In this document: positions 14,197-23,504 of the stretch, one piece after another | Layout: each line of letters opens with the position of its first letter | Position numbering within the stretch: the first letter of the stretch is position 1 | NCBI GenBank assembly: GCA_017439425.1 | Contig: JAFSJE010000064.1 | Location: 1 to 64,000, forward strand | Direction of reading: 5' to 3' | Length of the DNA: 64,000 bases | Origin: Oscillospiraceae bacterium | GTDB taxonomy: Bacteria > Bacillota > Clostridia > Oscillospirales > Oscillospiraceae | Translations under genes and position numbers: made by a program | Notes under the pieces: model-generated | What the model was told of the DNA's origin: nothing | The model's database searches: none | Seen by the model: only the letters and a program-made list of their open reading frames with translations

Positions 14197-15854
14197 ATAT
14201 CCATTATTACCGGCAAGACCATCGGACTGCGCTTCGTTTTCTTGTAGAGGTAGTCGGATACGCGGCTCTTTATCATCGCCTTGATGGTCGAGTAGTCCAT
14301 CATGCGCTTGTGGCTCGCGTCGGCGCAGACCTGCGCTGTGACCTGCTTTAAGTCCTTTATGATGTCCTCGTTTTCCTTGACGTAGACAAAGCCCCTCGTG
14401 ATAATATCCGGGCCCGAGACGAGCGAGCCGTCCTCGCTCGAGAGCGACACCACGCAGACGACCATTCCGTCCTGCGCGAGGTGCTTTCTGTCGCGCAGAA
14501 CCACGCTGCCGACGTCGCCCACGCCCGTGCCGTCAACAAACACCTTGCCGGACGGCACAGTATTAGTCAGCTTTATGGAGCGGCCGGAGATTTCAACGAC
14601 CTTGCCGATATCGCTGATTACGACGTTCTGCGGCTTCACGCCCATCTGCTTTGCGAGCTCCGCGTGGAGCTTGAGGTGGCGGTATTCTCCGTGGACGGGA
14701 ACGAAGAATTTGGGCTTGATGAGCGCCAGCATGAGCTTCAGCTCCTCCCGGCAGGCGTGGCCGGAGGCGTGCAGAAGCTTGCTCTTTTCGTAAACCACCG
14801 TCGCGCCCTTGCGGAAAAGCTCGTCTATTACGCGGCTGATGGAGTTCTCGTTGCCCGGTATCGCCGAGGCGGAAATGATTATCTTGTCGCCCGCGGTGAT
14901 CTCTACCTGACGGTGCTCGGAGAACGCCATTCTGTGCAGAGCGGACATCGTCTCGCCCTGACTTCCGGTGGTGATGATGACGAGCTTATCCTTCGGAAGT
15001 CCCTTTATCTGATTTATGTCGATCACAGTTCCCTGCGGCACGTCCATATATCCGAGCTCTGTCGCAACGCGCAGGACGTTTTCCATGCTTCTGCCGGTGA
15101 CGGCGACCTTTCTGCCGTACTTCTTCGCGCAGTTTATGACCTGCTGGAGGCGGTGGACGTTGGAGGCGAAGGTGGTGACGATTATCCTTCCCTGCCAGCC
15201 CTCGAACTCGCGCTCGAAGTTTGCCGCGACAACGCTCTCAGAGAGCGAATAGCCGGGGTTTTCTACGTTTGTGGAGTCGGAAACGAGCGCCAGAACGCCC
15301 TTTTTGCCGAGCTCTCCGAAGCGCGCAAGGTCGATCATGCCGCCGTCGATGGGCGTTGTGTCGATCTTATAGTCGCCGGTGTGAATGGCTATGCCGGCTC
15401 CGGTGCGTATCGCAAGCGCGACGGAATCTGGAATGGAGTGGTTGACGTGGATGAACTCCACCTTGAAGCCCGAGCCGATCTTGACCGTCTCGCCCGCCTT
15501 GACCTCGACGAGCTTGACTCTCGAGGCGCTTCCGTGCTCTGTGAGCTTGATGTTCACGAGCGCGGCGGTGAGCGGAGTGCAGTACACGGGGCAATTAAGC
15601 TCATCCATAACGTAGGGCATCGCGCCGATGTGGTCCTCGTGGCCGTGGGTGATGACTATGCCCTTTACCCTCTGCTTGTTGCGGATGAGGTAGGTGATGT
15701 CGGGAATAACGGCGTCAATTCCGTACATATCATCGTCCGGAAAACCAATTCCGCAGTCGACGACTATCATCTCCTCGCCGTACTCGTAGACGTACATATT
15801 CTTGCCGATCTCGTTAAGACCGCCAAGAGCGATAATTTTCAGTTTTTCTGCCAA
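14193..15854 (-). CDS. rnj: Ribonuclease J
   Basis: The 553-residue metallo-beta-lactamase/beta-CASP nuclease has THGHEDHIGAMPYV (metal binding), HTGDYKIDTTP, and SDSTNVENPGYSLSE. The C-terminal part contains HASGHACREELKLMLALI and VPVHGEYRHL. RNase J is the main 5' exonuclease and an endonuclease in Firmicutes mRNA decay and rRNA maturation. I place the start at TTG 15854, about 12 bases after AAAGGA. A 200-nt structured leader precedes it. Confidence 0.95.
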   Translation of the reverse strand: MAEKLKIIALGGLNEIGKNMYVYEYGEEMIVVDCGIGFPDDDMYGIDAVIPDITYLIRNKQRVKGIVITHGHEDHIGAMPYVMDELNCPVYCTPLTAALVNIKLTEHGSASRVKLVEVKAGETVKIGSGFKVEFIHVNHSIPDSVALAIRTGAGIAIHTGDYKIDTTPIDGGMIDLARFGELGKKGVLALVSDSTNVENPGYSLSESVVAANFEREFEGWQGRIIVTTFASNVHRLQQVINCAKKYGRKVAVTGRSMENVLRVATELGYMDVPQGTVIDINQIKGLPKDKLVIITTGSQGETMSALHRMAFSEHRQVEITAGDKIIISASAIPGNENSISRVIDELFRKGATVVYEKSKLLHASGHACREELKLMLALIKPKFFVPVHGEYRHLKLHAELAKQMGVKPQNVVISDIGKVVEISGRSIKLTNTVPSGKVFVDGTGVGDVGSVVLRDRKHLAQDGMVVCVVSLSSEDGSLVSGPDIITRGFVYVKENEDIIKDLKQVTAQVCADASHKRMMDYSTIKAMIKSRVSDYLYKKTKRSPMVLPVIMDI

Positions 15855-16092
15855 GTTAATATAACATCCTTTCAATTATGTAAACATTTGATGACAAAAA
15901 AAGGCATAGGAGTGGCTTGCTCGTCAAAAACGGTTTTCAGCCCCGTCACGCTGAAAAGCAGTCTTTCCACACGAACCCCCTGATTATTCTTTTTGTCTGT
16001 ATCTTGAAGCTATAAAGCTGTCAAATCCAATCAATCAGGCGCTTATGCACCCACACGAAGCTGAGTATAGCACAATAAATTGTGATTGTCAA
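15855..16092 (-). promoter_or_regulatory. RNase J promoter and long structured leader
   Basis: TTGACA (16087-16092) and TATACT (16064-16069) are 17 bp apart, giving a start near 16057 and a leader of about 200 nt. The leader contains a stable hairpin with TTTTCAGC pairing to GCTGAAAA around a GC-rich loop (about 15930-15955). Long leaders on RNase genes often serve autoregulation; that is an inference here. Confidence 0.6.
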
Positions 16093-16106
16093 ATCTTTCG
16101 CTCGAC

Positions 16107-16136
16107 AAAAAGACTGCCGCATTTTTGCAGCAGTCT
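16107..16136 (-). terminator. Terminator of the 16.1-19.7 kb leftward operon
   Basis: On the minus strand AGACTGC and GCAGTCT frame a short loop and are followed by TTTTTG. It begins 10 bases after the stop codon of the acetyltransferase-methyltransferase gene. Confidence 0.85.
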
Positions 16137-16145
16137 GATTATTCC

Positions 16146-17426
16146 TTATTCCTTTACCGCCCTCGTTGCCCAGAAGGTCGGCACACCGTGCTCATGCAGA
16201 AAGCCCGCGCCGTTTGTGTCGTCGTAAATATCGAGAAGCCGGAAGCCCGCTCTGAGCTGACCGCCGATCTGCTCCGCGATCGAGTGCGAGAACTGCACGC
16301 CGCAGTCATTCCTTTCAAGGCTCTCCATCTGCCCGGGGTTTACAAGCGGGTCGAAGGGCAGGAAGTTTACAACGCGCGATTCGTCCTCGTCAAAGAGGTA
16401 GTTTACTCCGTTATCAAGTCCCGAGAGCAGCGCGCCTCCGGTTTTCAGCACTCTCGCGCACTCACGCCATATCGCCTCCACATCGCGCACATAGCAGTTG
16501 GACACCGGATGGAATATGAGGTCGAAAAACCCGTCCGAAAACGGCAGAGGCTTCGTCATATCGGCGCGAATGGCGCGGATCCGGTAGCCCTCGCGCCGCG
16601 CGACGCGCTTTTCAGACTCGATCTGCCTCTCAGAGAAGTCGAGCACCCAGCATTCTGCGCCCAGTGCCGCGAACACCGGCATCTGCTGCGCTCCTCCCGA
16701 GGCAAGTCCGAGGATACGCCTGCCCCTGAGGTCGGGAAACCACTCGCGCGGCACCGGCCTTGTCGGCGTCAGCAGTACGCTCCAGTCGCCGTTTTTTGCT
16801 CTGAGAAAGTCCTCGTGCGAAATGGGTCTGCCCCACTCCCAGTCCTCGTCTACCCAGCGGTCTATGGTCTCGGAGTTTATATCGTTGTAATCGCCGCTCC
16901 GGCGCTTTTCCGGGAAAAGCCGGTAGCTGTTTATGGGAAGCATCTCGTCCCTGAAGTCGGAATACTTCTCCTCCCACGTTCCGACAAGCTCGAAGCCGCA
17001 CTTTTCGATAACGCGGTTTGAGCCGATATTCTCATCCGCCGCCTCGATAACGATGGTGCCATAGCCGTCCTTTTTAAGCTCTGCAATAACCGCCCTGCAA
17101 GCCTCGGTCATATAGCCGTTTGACCAGAATGCGTGTCCGAGGCAGTAGCCTATCACGGGATTACCGTGGTGATAGCCCACCACATCTATCATTCCCATAA
17201 GAACACCGGTTTCTCGGTTTTCAATGCCCCAGCGGTATGTGCGCGGGTCTGAATACTCATTAAGCCAGCGCGAGAGCACCGCCCTCGTCTCGGAAACGTC
17301 GGTGTGAGGATTCCACGTGAGGTATCTCGTCACCTCGGGGTCCCGCGCCCAGTTATTGAAGATCGCGTCCTCGTCGCCCTCGCGCAGATGGCGGAGAATC
17401 AGCCTTTCTGTTTCGATTTCGCGCAT
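16146..17426 (-). CDS. GNAT acetyltransferase fused to class I SAM methyltransferase
   Basis: The 426-residue protein joins two enzymes. Residues 1-170 form a RimJ-type GNAT domain: ETERLILRHLREGD, then IGYCLGHAFWSNGYMTEAC and NIGSNRVIEKCGF. Residues about 185-426 form a methyltransferase domain with the SAM loop GRRILGLASGGAQQMPVFAA, then MTKPLPFSDGFFDLI and LKTGGALLSG. The partner activity might be tailoring of a small molecule or peptide. It overlaps the upstream GNAT gene by 28 bases. An assembly error would need a frameshift, and none is seen. Confidence 0.85.
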   Translation of the reverse strand: MREIETERLILRHLREGDEDAIFNNWARDPEVTRYLTWNPHTDVSETRAVLSRWLNEYSDPRTYRWGIENRETGVLMGMIDVVGYHHGNPVIGYCLGHAFWSNGYMTEACRAVIAELKKDGYGTIVIEAADENIGSNRVIEKCGFELVGTWEEKYSDFRDEMLPINSYRLFPEKRRSGDYNDINSETIDRWVDEDWEWGRPISHEDFLRAKNGDWSVLLTPTRPVPREWFPDLRGRRILGLASGGAQQMPVFAALGAECWVLDFSERQIESEKRVARREGYRIRAIRADMTKPLPFSDGFFDLIFHPVSNCYVRDVEAIWRECARVLKTGGALLSGLDNGVNYLFDEDESRVVNFLPFDPLVNPGQMESLERNDCGVQFSHSIAEQIGGQLRAGFRLLDIYDDTNGAGFLHEHGVPTFWATRAVKE

Positions 17427-18019
17427 AGGTAGTCCTCTCTCCAAAGTATCATCTCGCAGGTTTTTATCTCCTGCCCCTGAAATTCAAAGGTGTGGCGCAT
17501 CCAGTGCTTCATGCCGCACTTTTCCTGAAGTCTCCGCGAGCCCTCGTTGAACTCAAAGTACCCCGCGTTCACAAAGTCCAGCCCCATGCGTCCGAGGTAG
17601 AGGTCAATCGCCGCCTCGAGCACTCCGGTCATTATTCCCCGCCGCTGATACTCCCCGCCGAGTAGAAACGATAAGGAAACGCCGCGCTTTCCCTCAAACT
17701 GCTCATCTCCGATAAGAAACGGGTAGTAGCCGATCGAGAAATTTCCGGCAACCCGCCCGTCCGGCTTATACTCCACGGCGAAGGTAACGGGAACGGGCTG
17801 AGAGAGTATCCGGTCGAAATTCTCGCTGATCTCCCGCTCGCTTTCAAAGTACATTCCGCAGAGGCGCTGTACCTCGCTCTGTGAGGCGTAGGCGATATAG
17901 TCCGCTCTGTCGCTCTCGCGGAAGGGTCGGAGCAGCGCTTTCTCCGTTTCTATCGGGTCGGTGATCATCCGATCCGATATTTCTTTAAGCAGCGCCTTTT
18001 CTCTGTCTGTATATTCCAT
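17399..18019 (-). CDS. GNAT-family N-acetyltransferase
   Basis: The 206-residue protein has a single GNAT domain with ETEKALLRPFRESDRADY, then SLSFLLGGEYQRRGIMTGVL (acetyl-CoA loop) and NEGSRRLQEKCGMKHW. These are typical of RimJ/RimL-like acetyltransferases. An extra N-terminal helix (EYTDREKALLKEISDRM) precedes the domain. It starts one base after the DUF362 stop and overlaps the fusion gene downstream. Substrate unknown. Confidence 0.85.
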   Translation of the reverse strand: MEYTDREKALLKEISDRMITDPIETEKALLRPFRESDRADYIAYASQSEVQRLCGMYFESEREISENFDRILSQPVPVTFAVEYKPDGRVAGNFSIGYYPFLIGDEQFEGKRGVSLSFLLGGEYQRRGIMTGVLEAAIDLYLGRMGLDFVNAGYFEFNEGSRRLQEKCGMKHWMRHTFEFQGQEIKTCEMILWREDYLCAKSKQKG

Positions 18020-18020
18020 T

Positions 18021-19169
18021 TTATCTCCCCAAAAGCCTCATAATTGCGTGTCTGCCGACCTTCATCGCGCCCTTCGGACAGAATTCCTGACAGCAGAAGC
18101 AGTGTATGCACGCCGCGCGGTCGATTTTCGGCTTGCCGTTTACCATCCTGATTGCCTTGGCGGGGCAGATATTCGCGCACTTTCCGCACCCCACGCACTC
18201 AGCCCTCTCGAGCTTCGGAAAAGGCGTCATCACGCGCTTTGCGACCGCGTCCGCGGCCTTGCCCAGCGCGCCGTCGCCGAGAATGAGAAAAGCTACGCTC
18301 TCCTGCGCCGGAGAGGCGACGAAATCGGTCATCCTCAGCTCGTCGATTGAGCCGTAAATGCTGAGCTTATCGACGGAATCCGGCACAAGGCCGCGCTCCA
18401 TCGCCATTTTCAGCGTCGGCACCCTCGCGGGGCCGAGTCCGAGAATTTCAGACGCGGCAAGGTCGAGGGCGTGACCGCTTCGCGCCGCCATTATGCAGCC
18501 TATTTTCCTCGGCGTACCCTGCGTGGGGCCGTTGCCCTCCATACCGACGACCGCGTCCGTTATGCACAGTGCGGGAGCAGAGTATTCGTAGAGGTCTACG
18601 AGCAGGTTTGCGAAGTCCTCCGCCTTCGGATAGCGGTAGTGGTACTCCGGCTTTATCGTACCCGGAATCGAGCCGAAAAAGTTTTTGACGGCGTTCGTCA
18701 TCGCCATCATTCCGTGGCTTTTCAGCTTGGAGAGGTCAATTATCGCGTCGGCGTTTTTGAGATACGCCGTGTATTGGAAGGTCTTTGCGACCTTCGCCTC
18801 CGGATAATGCGCCTCTGTCTGCGAAAAATCGTCGTTGAGCTTCGCGCCGAGCGCCTCCGCCTCTCTGAGTCCGCACTCGTCGTAGACGCGGTTGAGGTAC
18901 GGCGCGGTGTAAAGTCCACCGGGACTGTCGCCGAGAACAACCTCGGCGCCGCGCTCTCTGAGCATTTTAACAACGGCGCACACAACGCTCGGATGCACCG
19001 TCGCCGCCCTGTCCGGCTTCATCGCAGAGACAAGATTGAGCTTCACCGCAACGCGCATACCGCTCTTTACAAAGCCGAGGCCGCCGGCATTCTCCACCGC
19101 CTCGCGCACCGCGCTCTCAACGGGCGCGTAATCATAATCATCGCATTTTACTATCGCAACGTCATACAT
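18021..19169 (-). CDS. DUF362 protein with 2x[4Fe-4S] ferredoxin domain
   Basis: The 382-residue protein has a DUF362 domain over residues 1-290 (KLNLVSAMKPDRAATVHP, DLSKLKSHGMMAMTNAVKN). A C-terminal ferredoxin domain has two clusters, CVGCGKCANICPAK and CIHCFCCQEFCPKG. DUF362 proteins are widespread in anaerobes with no firm function. The start is ATG 19169 behind AGAGG; it overlaps the DUF4256 gene by 8 bases. Confidence 0.9.
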   Translation of the reverse strand: MYDVAIVKCDDYDYAPVESAVREAVENAGGLGFVKSGMRVAVKLNLVSAMKPDRAATVHPSVVCAVVKMLRERGAEVVLGDSPGGLYTAPYLNRVYDECGLREAEALGAKLNDDFSQTEAHYPEAKVAKTFQYTAYLKNADAIIDLSKLKSHGMMAMTNAVKNFFGSIPGTIKPEYHYRYPKAEDFANLLVDLYEYSAPALCITDAVVGMEGNGPTQGTPRKIGCIMAARSGHALDLAASEILGLGPARVPTLKMAMERGLVPDSVDKLSIYGSIDELRMTDFVASPAQESVAFLILGDGALGKAADAVAKRVMTPFPKLERAECVGCGKCANICPAKAIRMVNGKPKIDRAACIHCFCCQEFCPKGAMKVGRHAIMRLLGR

Positions 19170-19668
19170 CAATATAACCTCTCCAGCCTCTTACGGAATA
19201 GTAGGAATCGGCTCCGTTGTGAAAAACGAACACCGTATTATATCTGCGCTCGCAGAAGAGCGCGCCGCCGAGCGAGCGTATCCCGGCCGGGGTGGCGATC
19301 CAGCTCGAGGTTTTGAGGTCGACCGGCTCAACGGACTGCAATGCGCGGTACATATCCTCCGGCATAAGCTTAACGCCCATTTCCTGCGCCTGCTTTTCGG
19401 CGCTTCCGGCGGGCGGATTCTTCGCGCGCTTCCGGAGCGCCTCCTCATCGTAGCAGAGGCTTCTTCGGGCGGCGGGAGTTTCCCTTGAGAAATCGCAATA
19501 GACTATTCCGCCGTTCCACTCGAGCGCGTCCGGCTCTCCGCCGGTCTCCTCCATGCGGCAGAGTGCGCTGAGCGTCCCGGGTGTGAGCCGCGCTTCCACG
19601 TCCTCCCAGCTCAGGCTCGGATGGCGGTCCATATTCTCTGAAAAACGCTTTTTTAGTGTCACGAGCAT
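19162..19668 (-). CDS. DUF4256 family protein
   Basis: The 168-residue protein contains RHPSLSWEDVEARL, the central MEETGGEPDALEWNG, and a C-terminal FVFHNGADSYYSVRGWRG, as in DUF4256. The family is small, soluble and uncharacterised. GGAGGTACAGCC precedes the ATG at 19668. It overlaps the DUF362 gene downstream, so the run of genes down to 16146 is one operon. Confidence 0.8.
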   Translation of the reverse strand: MLVTLKKRFSENMDRHPSLSWEDVEARLTPGTLSALCRMEETGGEPDALEWNGGIVYCDFSRETPAARRSLCYDEEALRKRAKNPPAGSAEKQAQEMGVKLMPEDMYRALQSVEPVDLKTSSWIATPAGIRSLGGALFCERRYNTVFVFHNGADSYYSVRGWRGYIDV

Positions 19669-19681
19669 GGCTGTACCTCCG

Positions 19682-19827
19682 CTATTTTGAGTATTTTTCA
19701 CATGACCACCGTGCGATCTCGGTAATAAGCTCCTCCGGCAGCGCGGCGCGCAGAATTTCGCGCAGTTCTCTGAGCTTTGGCTGCACCGCCTCATTCTGTA
19801 CGGCAATATATTCGTCGACCGTGTTAG
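19682..19827 (-). pseudogene. Remnant of a DUF1801 (YdhG-like) gene
   Basis: A frame without a usable start reads TVDEYIAVQNEAVQPKL and RELREILRAALPEE, the N-terminal helices of DUF1801 iron-chaperone-like proteins. It then jumps to an unrelated-looking ending (ITEIARWSCEKYSK). Only about 48 codons of a normally 110-130 residue protein remain, squeezed between alsD and the DUF4256 gene. I read it as a decayed or internally deleted gene. Confidence 0.6.
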
Positions 19828-19829
19828 TA

Positions 19830-20543
19830 TCACTCCACGGATTTTATCTCTTCCTGTAAATTCTGCTTTAAGGAGTAGGTGTCGAACGCCGCCTCCTTCG
19901 GTAGATCTATCTCGATGTTTGTGATCTTGTCGACAAGCGCGGCTCCCTCGCGCAGAGAAACGTCGAAAACGTGGCCGCCCTTGGTTCTGTCCTCGGAGAG
20001 GAAATGCAGGTGCCAGCCGGGCATATTTATGCCGTCCATATAGTCCGGAAAATACACCCCTACGAGCGATCCGCGGATATTCTCAAAGATAAACGCCTTC
20101 TGGTTTTTTCCGAGTATGTCCTTAAGCGAAACGTGGTGCGATCTGTAAGGCGCCTCGCTTCTCGCGTCGACCTTGTCAAAAACGCCCTCGATCCTCACAA
20201 CGTGCATACTGTTGAGCCCAAAGCGCTCCTCGATCTTGCGCGTAAGCTCCTCTCTTATCGCATTGAGGCTCGTCATCGCGCCGAGTGAAAAGCGCTGCTC
20301 TCCGGTGAGCCTTGCCACCGCCGCGAACGGAACGCCCGTATCCGGCGCGACCTCGGTCACGGCGCCGTCCTCGTCGGCTCTGTAACAATGCCCGTCGAGG
20401 ACGATCATCTCGCCGTTGACATCCTCAAACGTGCCGAGCCCGGTATTTCCCTCGCGCAGCAGCTCACCGGCGGTGACCACCGCGCGGCTGTAACCAAGCG
20501 CAAGCGCCTGGAGCGTCGAAATCTGATACATCTTGTTCTTCAT
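19830..20543 (-). CDS. alsD: Alpha-acetolactate decarboxylase
   Basis: The 237-residue enzyme converts alpha-acetolactate to acetoin. Landmarks are YQISTLQALALGYSRA, GLGTFEDVNGEMIVLDG, an FENIRGSLVGVYFPDY stretch, and MPGWHLHFLSEDRTKGGHV, which supplies the zinc-binding histidines. GGAGGAG precedes the ATG. No acetolactate synthase gene is adjacent, so the decarboxylase may act on surplus acetolactate from branched-chain amino-acid synthesis. Confidence 0.95.
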   Translation of the reverse strand: MKNKMYQISTLQALALGYSRAVVTAGELLREGNTGLGTFEDVNGEMIVLDGHCYRADEDGAVTEVAPDTGVPFAAVARLTGEQRFSLGAMTSLNAIREELTRKIEERFGLNSMHVVRIEGVFDKVDARSEAPYRSHHVSLKDILGKNQKAFIFENIRGSLVGVYFPDYMDGINMPGWHLHFLSEDRTKGGHVFDVSLREGAALVDKITNIEIDLPKEAAFDTYSLKQNLQEEIKSVE

Positions 20544-20571
20544 GTTGATCTCCTCCCGTTTTATAGTTCCT

Positions 20572-21650
20572 TCACCCGCGGTATTTGGTCTTACCGGAGG
20601 TCAGATAATACGCTTCCTTCTCCTTATACATTCTCTCATCCGATTCCTCTATCATCTGACTGACCGTCTTTGCGCCGTCGGAGGCGTAGCTGTAACCGAC
20701 AGAGCAGTGGTACTTCGTCTTTGCAGGTTATTCTCTATGCGCTCAATAAGCCGCCGGACTTCGCTCTCCGGGCACTTCCGGCAGATTATCATAAATTCAT
20801 CGCCGCCGAGCCTGTACGCGAGCTGCCTTGCCTTTGTCGCCCGCAAAAAGCATTGGGAAACGGTTTTCAGCGCCTCGTCGCCCGCCGTATGACCCTGCTT
20901 GTCGTTTATCTCCTTGAGGCCGTTCATGTCTATGGACACCATGGCGTTTACGTCATTTTTGCCCTCGGCGATCGCGGATTCAAAGGCCTGGCGGTTCATA
21001 AGCCCGGTCATGGTATCCTTTTTCGTAAGCTGGAGTATCGAGAAGTCGTAATAGACGAACAGCGCTATTGCGATATTCGTGCAGAAAAGCCGCGAATAGT
21101 CTTTTCCGATAAAAAACGGAAGAACAAGTCCGGAGATGAACGTAAAGACGAGAAAAACCGTCGGAATTATCTCATCCGCCTGCTTGTTTCCCTCCTTAAG
21201 AAGGATATACACGAGCAAAACGCAGTACAGTCCGACCGCGACGTACGGCATATAGCCGAGCGGCCCTCGCGCCAGCGTTCCGTCATCTCTCAGTGAGAAA
21301 ACGATCCCGTTGAATATCGAGACAATATTGAAGCCGGTGAAAACGAGGGCGGGAATAAACAGGAAGAGGCTCCCTCTTTCAGCGAGAATATAGAGCGTCA
21401 TCGCTATTATAAACGGCGTCGCGCTGTATCTGATCGCCATAAATATCACTCTGAGATCAACGAGTATTCCGAGATCGCTGAGATAAAACTCCGCAAAAAC
21501 GATGATCGCAAGGGCAAATACGGCAGAGATAAGCACCAGCATCCTGTTTCTCGTTCTTTTATCGAGGAAAATGTTGGTCTTTACCAAAACCGCAAAAGCC
21601 GTAAGTATAAGCATAAGCTCCCAGTTCTGCAATATAAATTCTTTTACCAT
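20572..21650 (-). pseudogene. Membrane diguanylate cyclase, frameshifted near the C-terminus
   Basis: The N-terminal half has six or seven membrane spans; residues about 205-330 form a GGDEF domain (TMTGLMNRQAFESAIAEG, then YRLGGDEFMIICR). The intact signature would allow c-di-GMP synthesis. Near 20725 the frame breaks: the running frame ends early at 20652. The -1-related frame continues with KTKYHCSVGYSYASDG and EESDERMYKEKEAYYL, the normal GGDEF ending, to a stop at 20572. One lost base in the stretch around CTGCAAAGACG explains it. It could be a real mutation, a sequencing error, or a phase switch. Confidence 0.8.
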
Positions 21651-21750
21651 TCTTTCTCGCCTCTGTATTTCTCTTTGGTGTCTGTGATTTGGCGGCGCCT
21701 CGCCGCGCGTCTCCGCGATTGAGGACGATCGCCCGAAGTGCCTGGCTCTG

Positions 21751-21843
21751 TCATGCAGGAATGTCATCCGATACTGTCCACCGCATCCCGTACAAAACGA
21801 TCAAGCCTGCTGTTACAAACATGATTATTGAATAGGCAATCAT
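21751..21843 (-). CDS. Thirty-residue membrane peptide
   Basis: An ATG preceded by GGGAGGTGAAAAAG opens a 30-codon ORF with one hydrophobic span (YSIIMFVTAGLIVLYGM) and a short polar tail ending SDDIPA. The ribosome site is one of the best in the area, which argues for real translation. It lies 101 bases upstream of the GGDEF gene start. I do not recognise a family. Confidence 0.5.
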   Translation of the reverse strand: MIAYSIIMFVTAGLIVLYGMRWTVSDDIPA

Positions 21844-22009
21844 CTTTTTCACCTCCCAATCCCGAGTTGTCATTTTAATTAATACTTTTCAGTTACTCCG
21901 CATTCTTCGGTTCATACGACACAGAGATAAAATCTTTCTTTTGGTGGTACAAGCAGCATACAGTTTCAATTAACTGCTGATTGAGAAACAGATCGACATG
22001 CAGGCTTTT

Positions 22010-22579
22010 TCAGCCATTAATAATGTCAGGGAAATTACCTTTCAAAAAATGTCTATACTCTGGATGGTCAATAGCCTTCTCATATTCTTCCCTTATGATT
22101 TTTGTATTCCATTCCTTCATCTTTGGGGACATTTCCTCAAATCTCATTATCGTAATGAGTCCATCTCTTTCTGCCTGTAAAATAGCTTCCAAAGCATCTG
22201 GAACAAATTCCACATAATTGATTTCGACTGGACTGCTGCTTGTAGCTGCATCGGGAATTTGAACATCAAAATCACTTTCGATTACATTATTAGCGTAGTA
22301 GATATATCCCGAAACACCTTTATATGTTTTTTCCAGGGCGTTGGGATAATACTCTTCAAGACGCTGTAATCCGTTCTTATCAAATCCGTATGCACCCCAC
22401 TTTTCCCATCTTCCATCATATTCGAAGCCCGTTTCTTTACAATACTTCTCTATAGCATTACTTAAGTAGACAAGAACATTTTCTCTTTTCTTCGAAAAGT
22501 AGATTAAGGGAACCCCATGATTTGAAATCCTCGGCTCAAGTTGCTTTATAGTTCCTATCGCTGATGCATGATAATACAT
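22010..22579 (-). CDS. Uncharacterised accessory protein
   Basis: The 189-residue protein begins MYYHASAIGTIKQLEPRIS and continues GVPLIYFSKKRENVLVYLSN. A His-Ala-Ser opening followed by a short-range Tyr-Phe-Ser segment resembles compact ADP-ribosyl-binding or ADP-ribosyltransferase-like folds, but the match is weak. Its base composition is clearly more AT-rich than neighbouring genes, a sign of transfer. It may belong to the accessory patch up to 25.0 kb. Confidence 0.55.
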   Translation of the reverse strand: MYYHASAIGTIKQLEPRISNHGVPLIYFSKKRENVLVYLSNAIEKYCKETGFEYDGRWEKWGAYGFDKNGLQRLEEYYPNALEKTYKGVSGYIYYANNVIESDFDVQIPDAATSSSPVEINYVEFVPDALEAILQAERDGLITIMRFEEMSPKMKEWNTKIIREEYEKAIDHPEYRHFLKGNFPDIING

Positions 22580-22670
22580 TTATTAACCCTCAAAAACTTC
22601 GAATTACCATTCTTATTTCAGTCCGATTTATATCTTTCCTTTGACAGCAATACCACCGTCTCCGCCCCGA

Positions 22671-23483
22671 TCAGTCTGTTGCCGACGCCATGATAACGGC
22701 GAAGCGGTCGAGTGTCTTGTCGTAAACCGTCAGGCACAGCGTGCCCCACCACTCGCGGCCGTCGTCGAAATACTCCGACCAGTCGGTCGTCCATTCGCAG
22801 ACCTCCAGTGCATCGGTTCCCTTCGGGAAGAGCGCTTCGTTCACACGATCGAAATCGCTGTCCGTGTAGCGATTTGTATGCGGCGGTTTCAAAAAGGCCT
22901 TGCGATAGTTCAGGTTTCCGCCTTTTCGAATCGGCGAGAACAGTTCCCCGGCGGCAACGCTTTTTCCCACGGCCCGATTGGGATCACCGTCCCATCCTTC
23001 ACAAAGCTTCACGAAAGCGGTCTCCAGCGCCGTGCGGTGCGATTCATAACCGCAATACCGTCCGCAAGGAACGATGCAGTAGTCGACGGCCAGATCCGGG
23101 TATTCTGCGACCAGCGCATAGAACGGATCATCCGCCGGCCGCCCTTCGGAATCCGTACCGGCCGTGTCTCTCGGATCGATCTCCGCCGCGAACCGTTCTT
23201 CATCGCCCTCCGGCTTTTCTTCAGACGCATTTTCCGCAAGCGTGTCGCGGACGATCGTGTCGACGAGCGCCTCTCGGCTTTGGTAGCCGTAGGGAATGGC
23301 AATGATGGTGTACCACTTGCCGGGATAGTCCCAGTGCTCCCGAAAGTAGTCCTCTACCGGATGGCGGTCGATGACTTCTTTGACGGATGGGCGCGTTATG
23401 CGGACGATCGCCAGCGCCTCGCGGTGTATTCCCTCGCGGAACTCCGCCGCATACTCCAAATCCTGTTCGCTGTACTGCGCCAT
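22671..23483 (-). CDS. Uncharacterised protein, possible immunity-type
   Basis: The 270-residue soluble protein is acidic and rich in Trp and Tyr (EHWDYPGKWYTIIAIPYGYQ, EWTTDWSEYFDDGREWWGT). It ends in a strand-rich VYDKTLDRFAVIMASATD. No catalytic motif is visible. Acidity, aromatic richness and the next gene suggest an immunity protein of a contact or secreted toxin system, but no toxin gene is present in the window. Confidence 0.5.
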   Translation of the reverse strand: MAQYSEQDLEYAAEFREGIHREALAIVRITRPSVKEVIDRHPVEDYFREHWDYPGKWYTIIAIPYGYQSREALVDTIVRDTLAENASEEKPEGDEERFAAEIDPRDTAGTDSEGRPADDPFYALVAEYPDLAVDYCIVPCGRYCGYESHRTALETAFVKLCEGWDGDPNRAVGKSVAAGELFSPIRKGGNLNYRKAFLKPPHTNRYTDSDFDRVNEALFPKGTDALEVCEWTTDWSEYFDDGREWWGTLCLTVYDKTLDRFAVIMASATD

Positions 23484-23504
23484 AGCCCGATCCTCTCTTT
23501 CTGT

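Noticed and set aside
14481..15983. 500-codon plus-strand ORF opposite RNase J
   Set aside because: It is the antisense shadow of a clear RNase J gene in a GC-rich genome; no ribosome site and no family resemblance.
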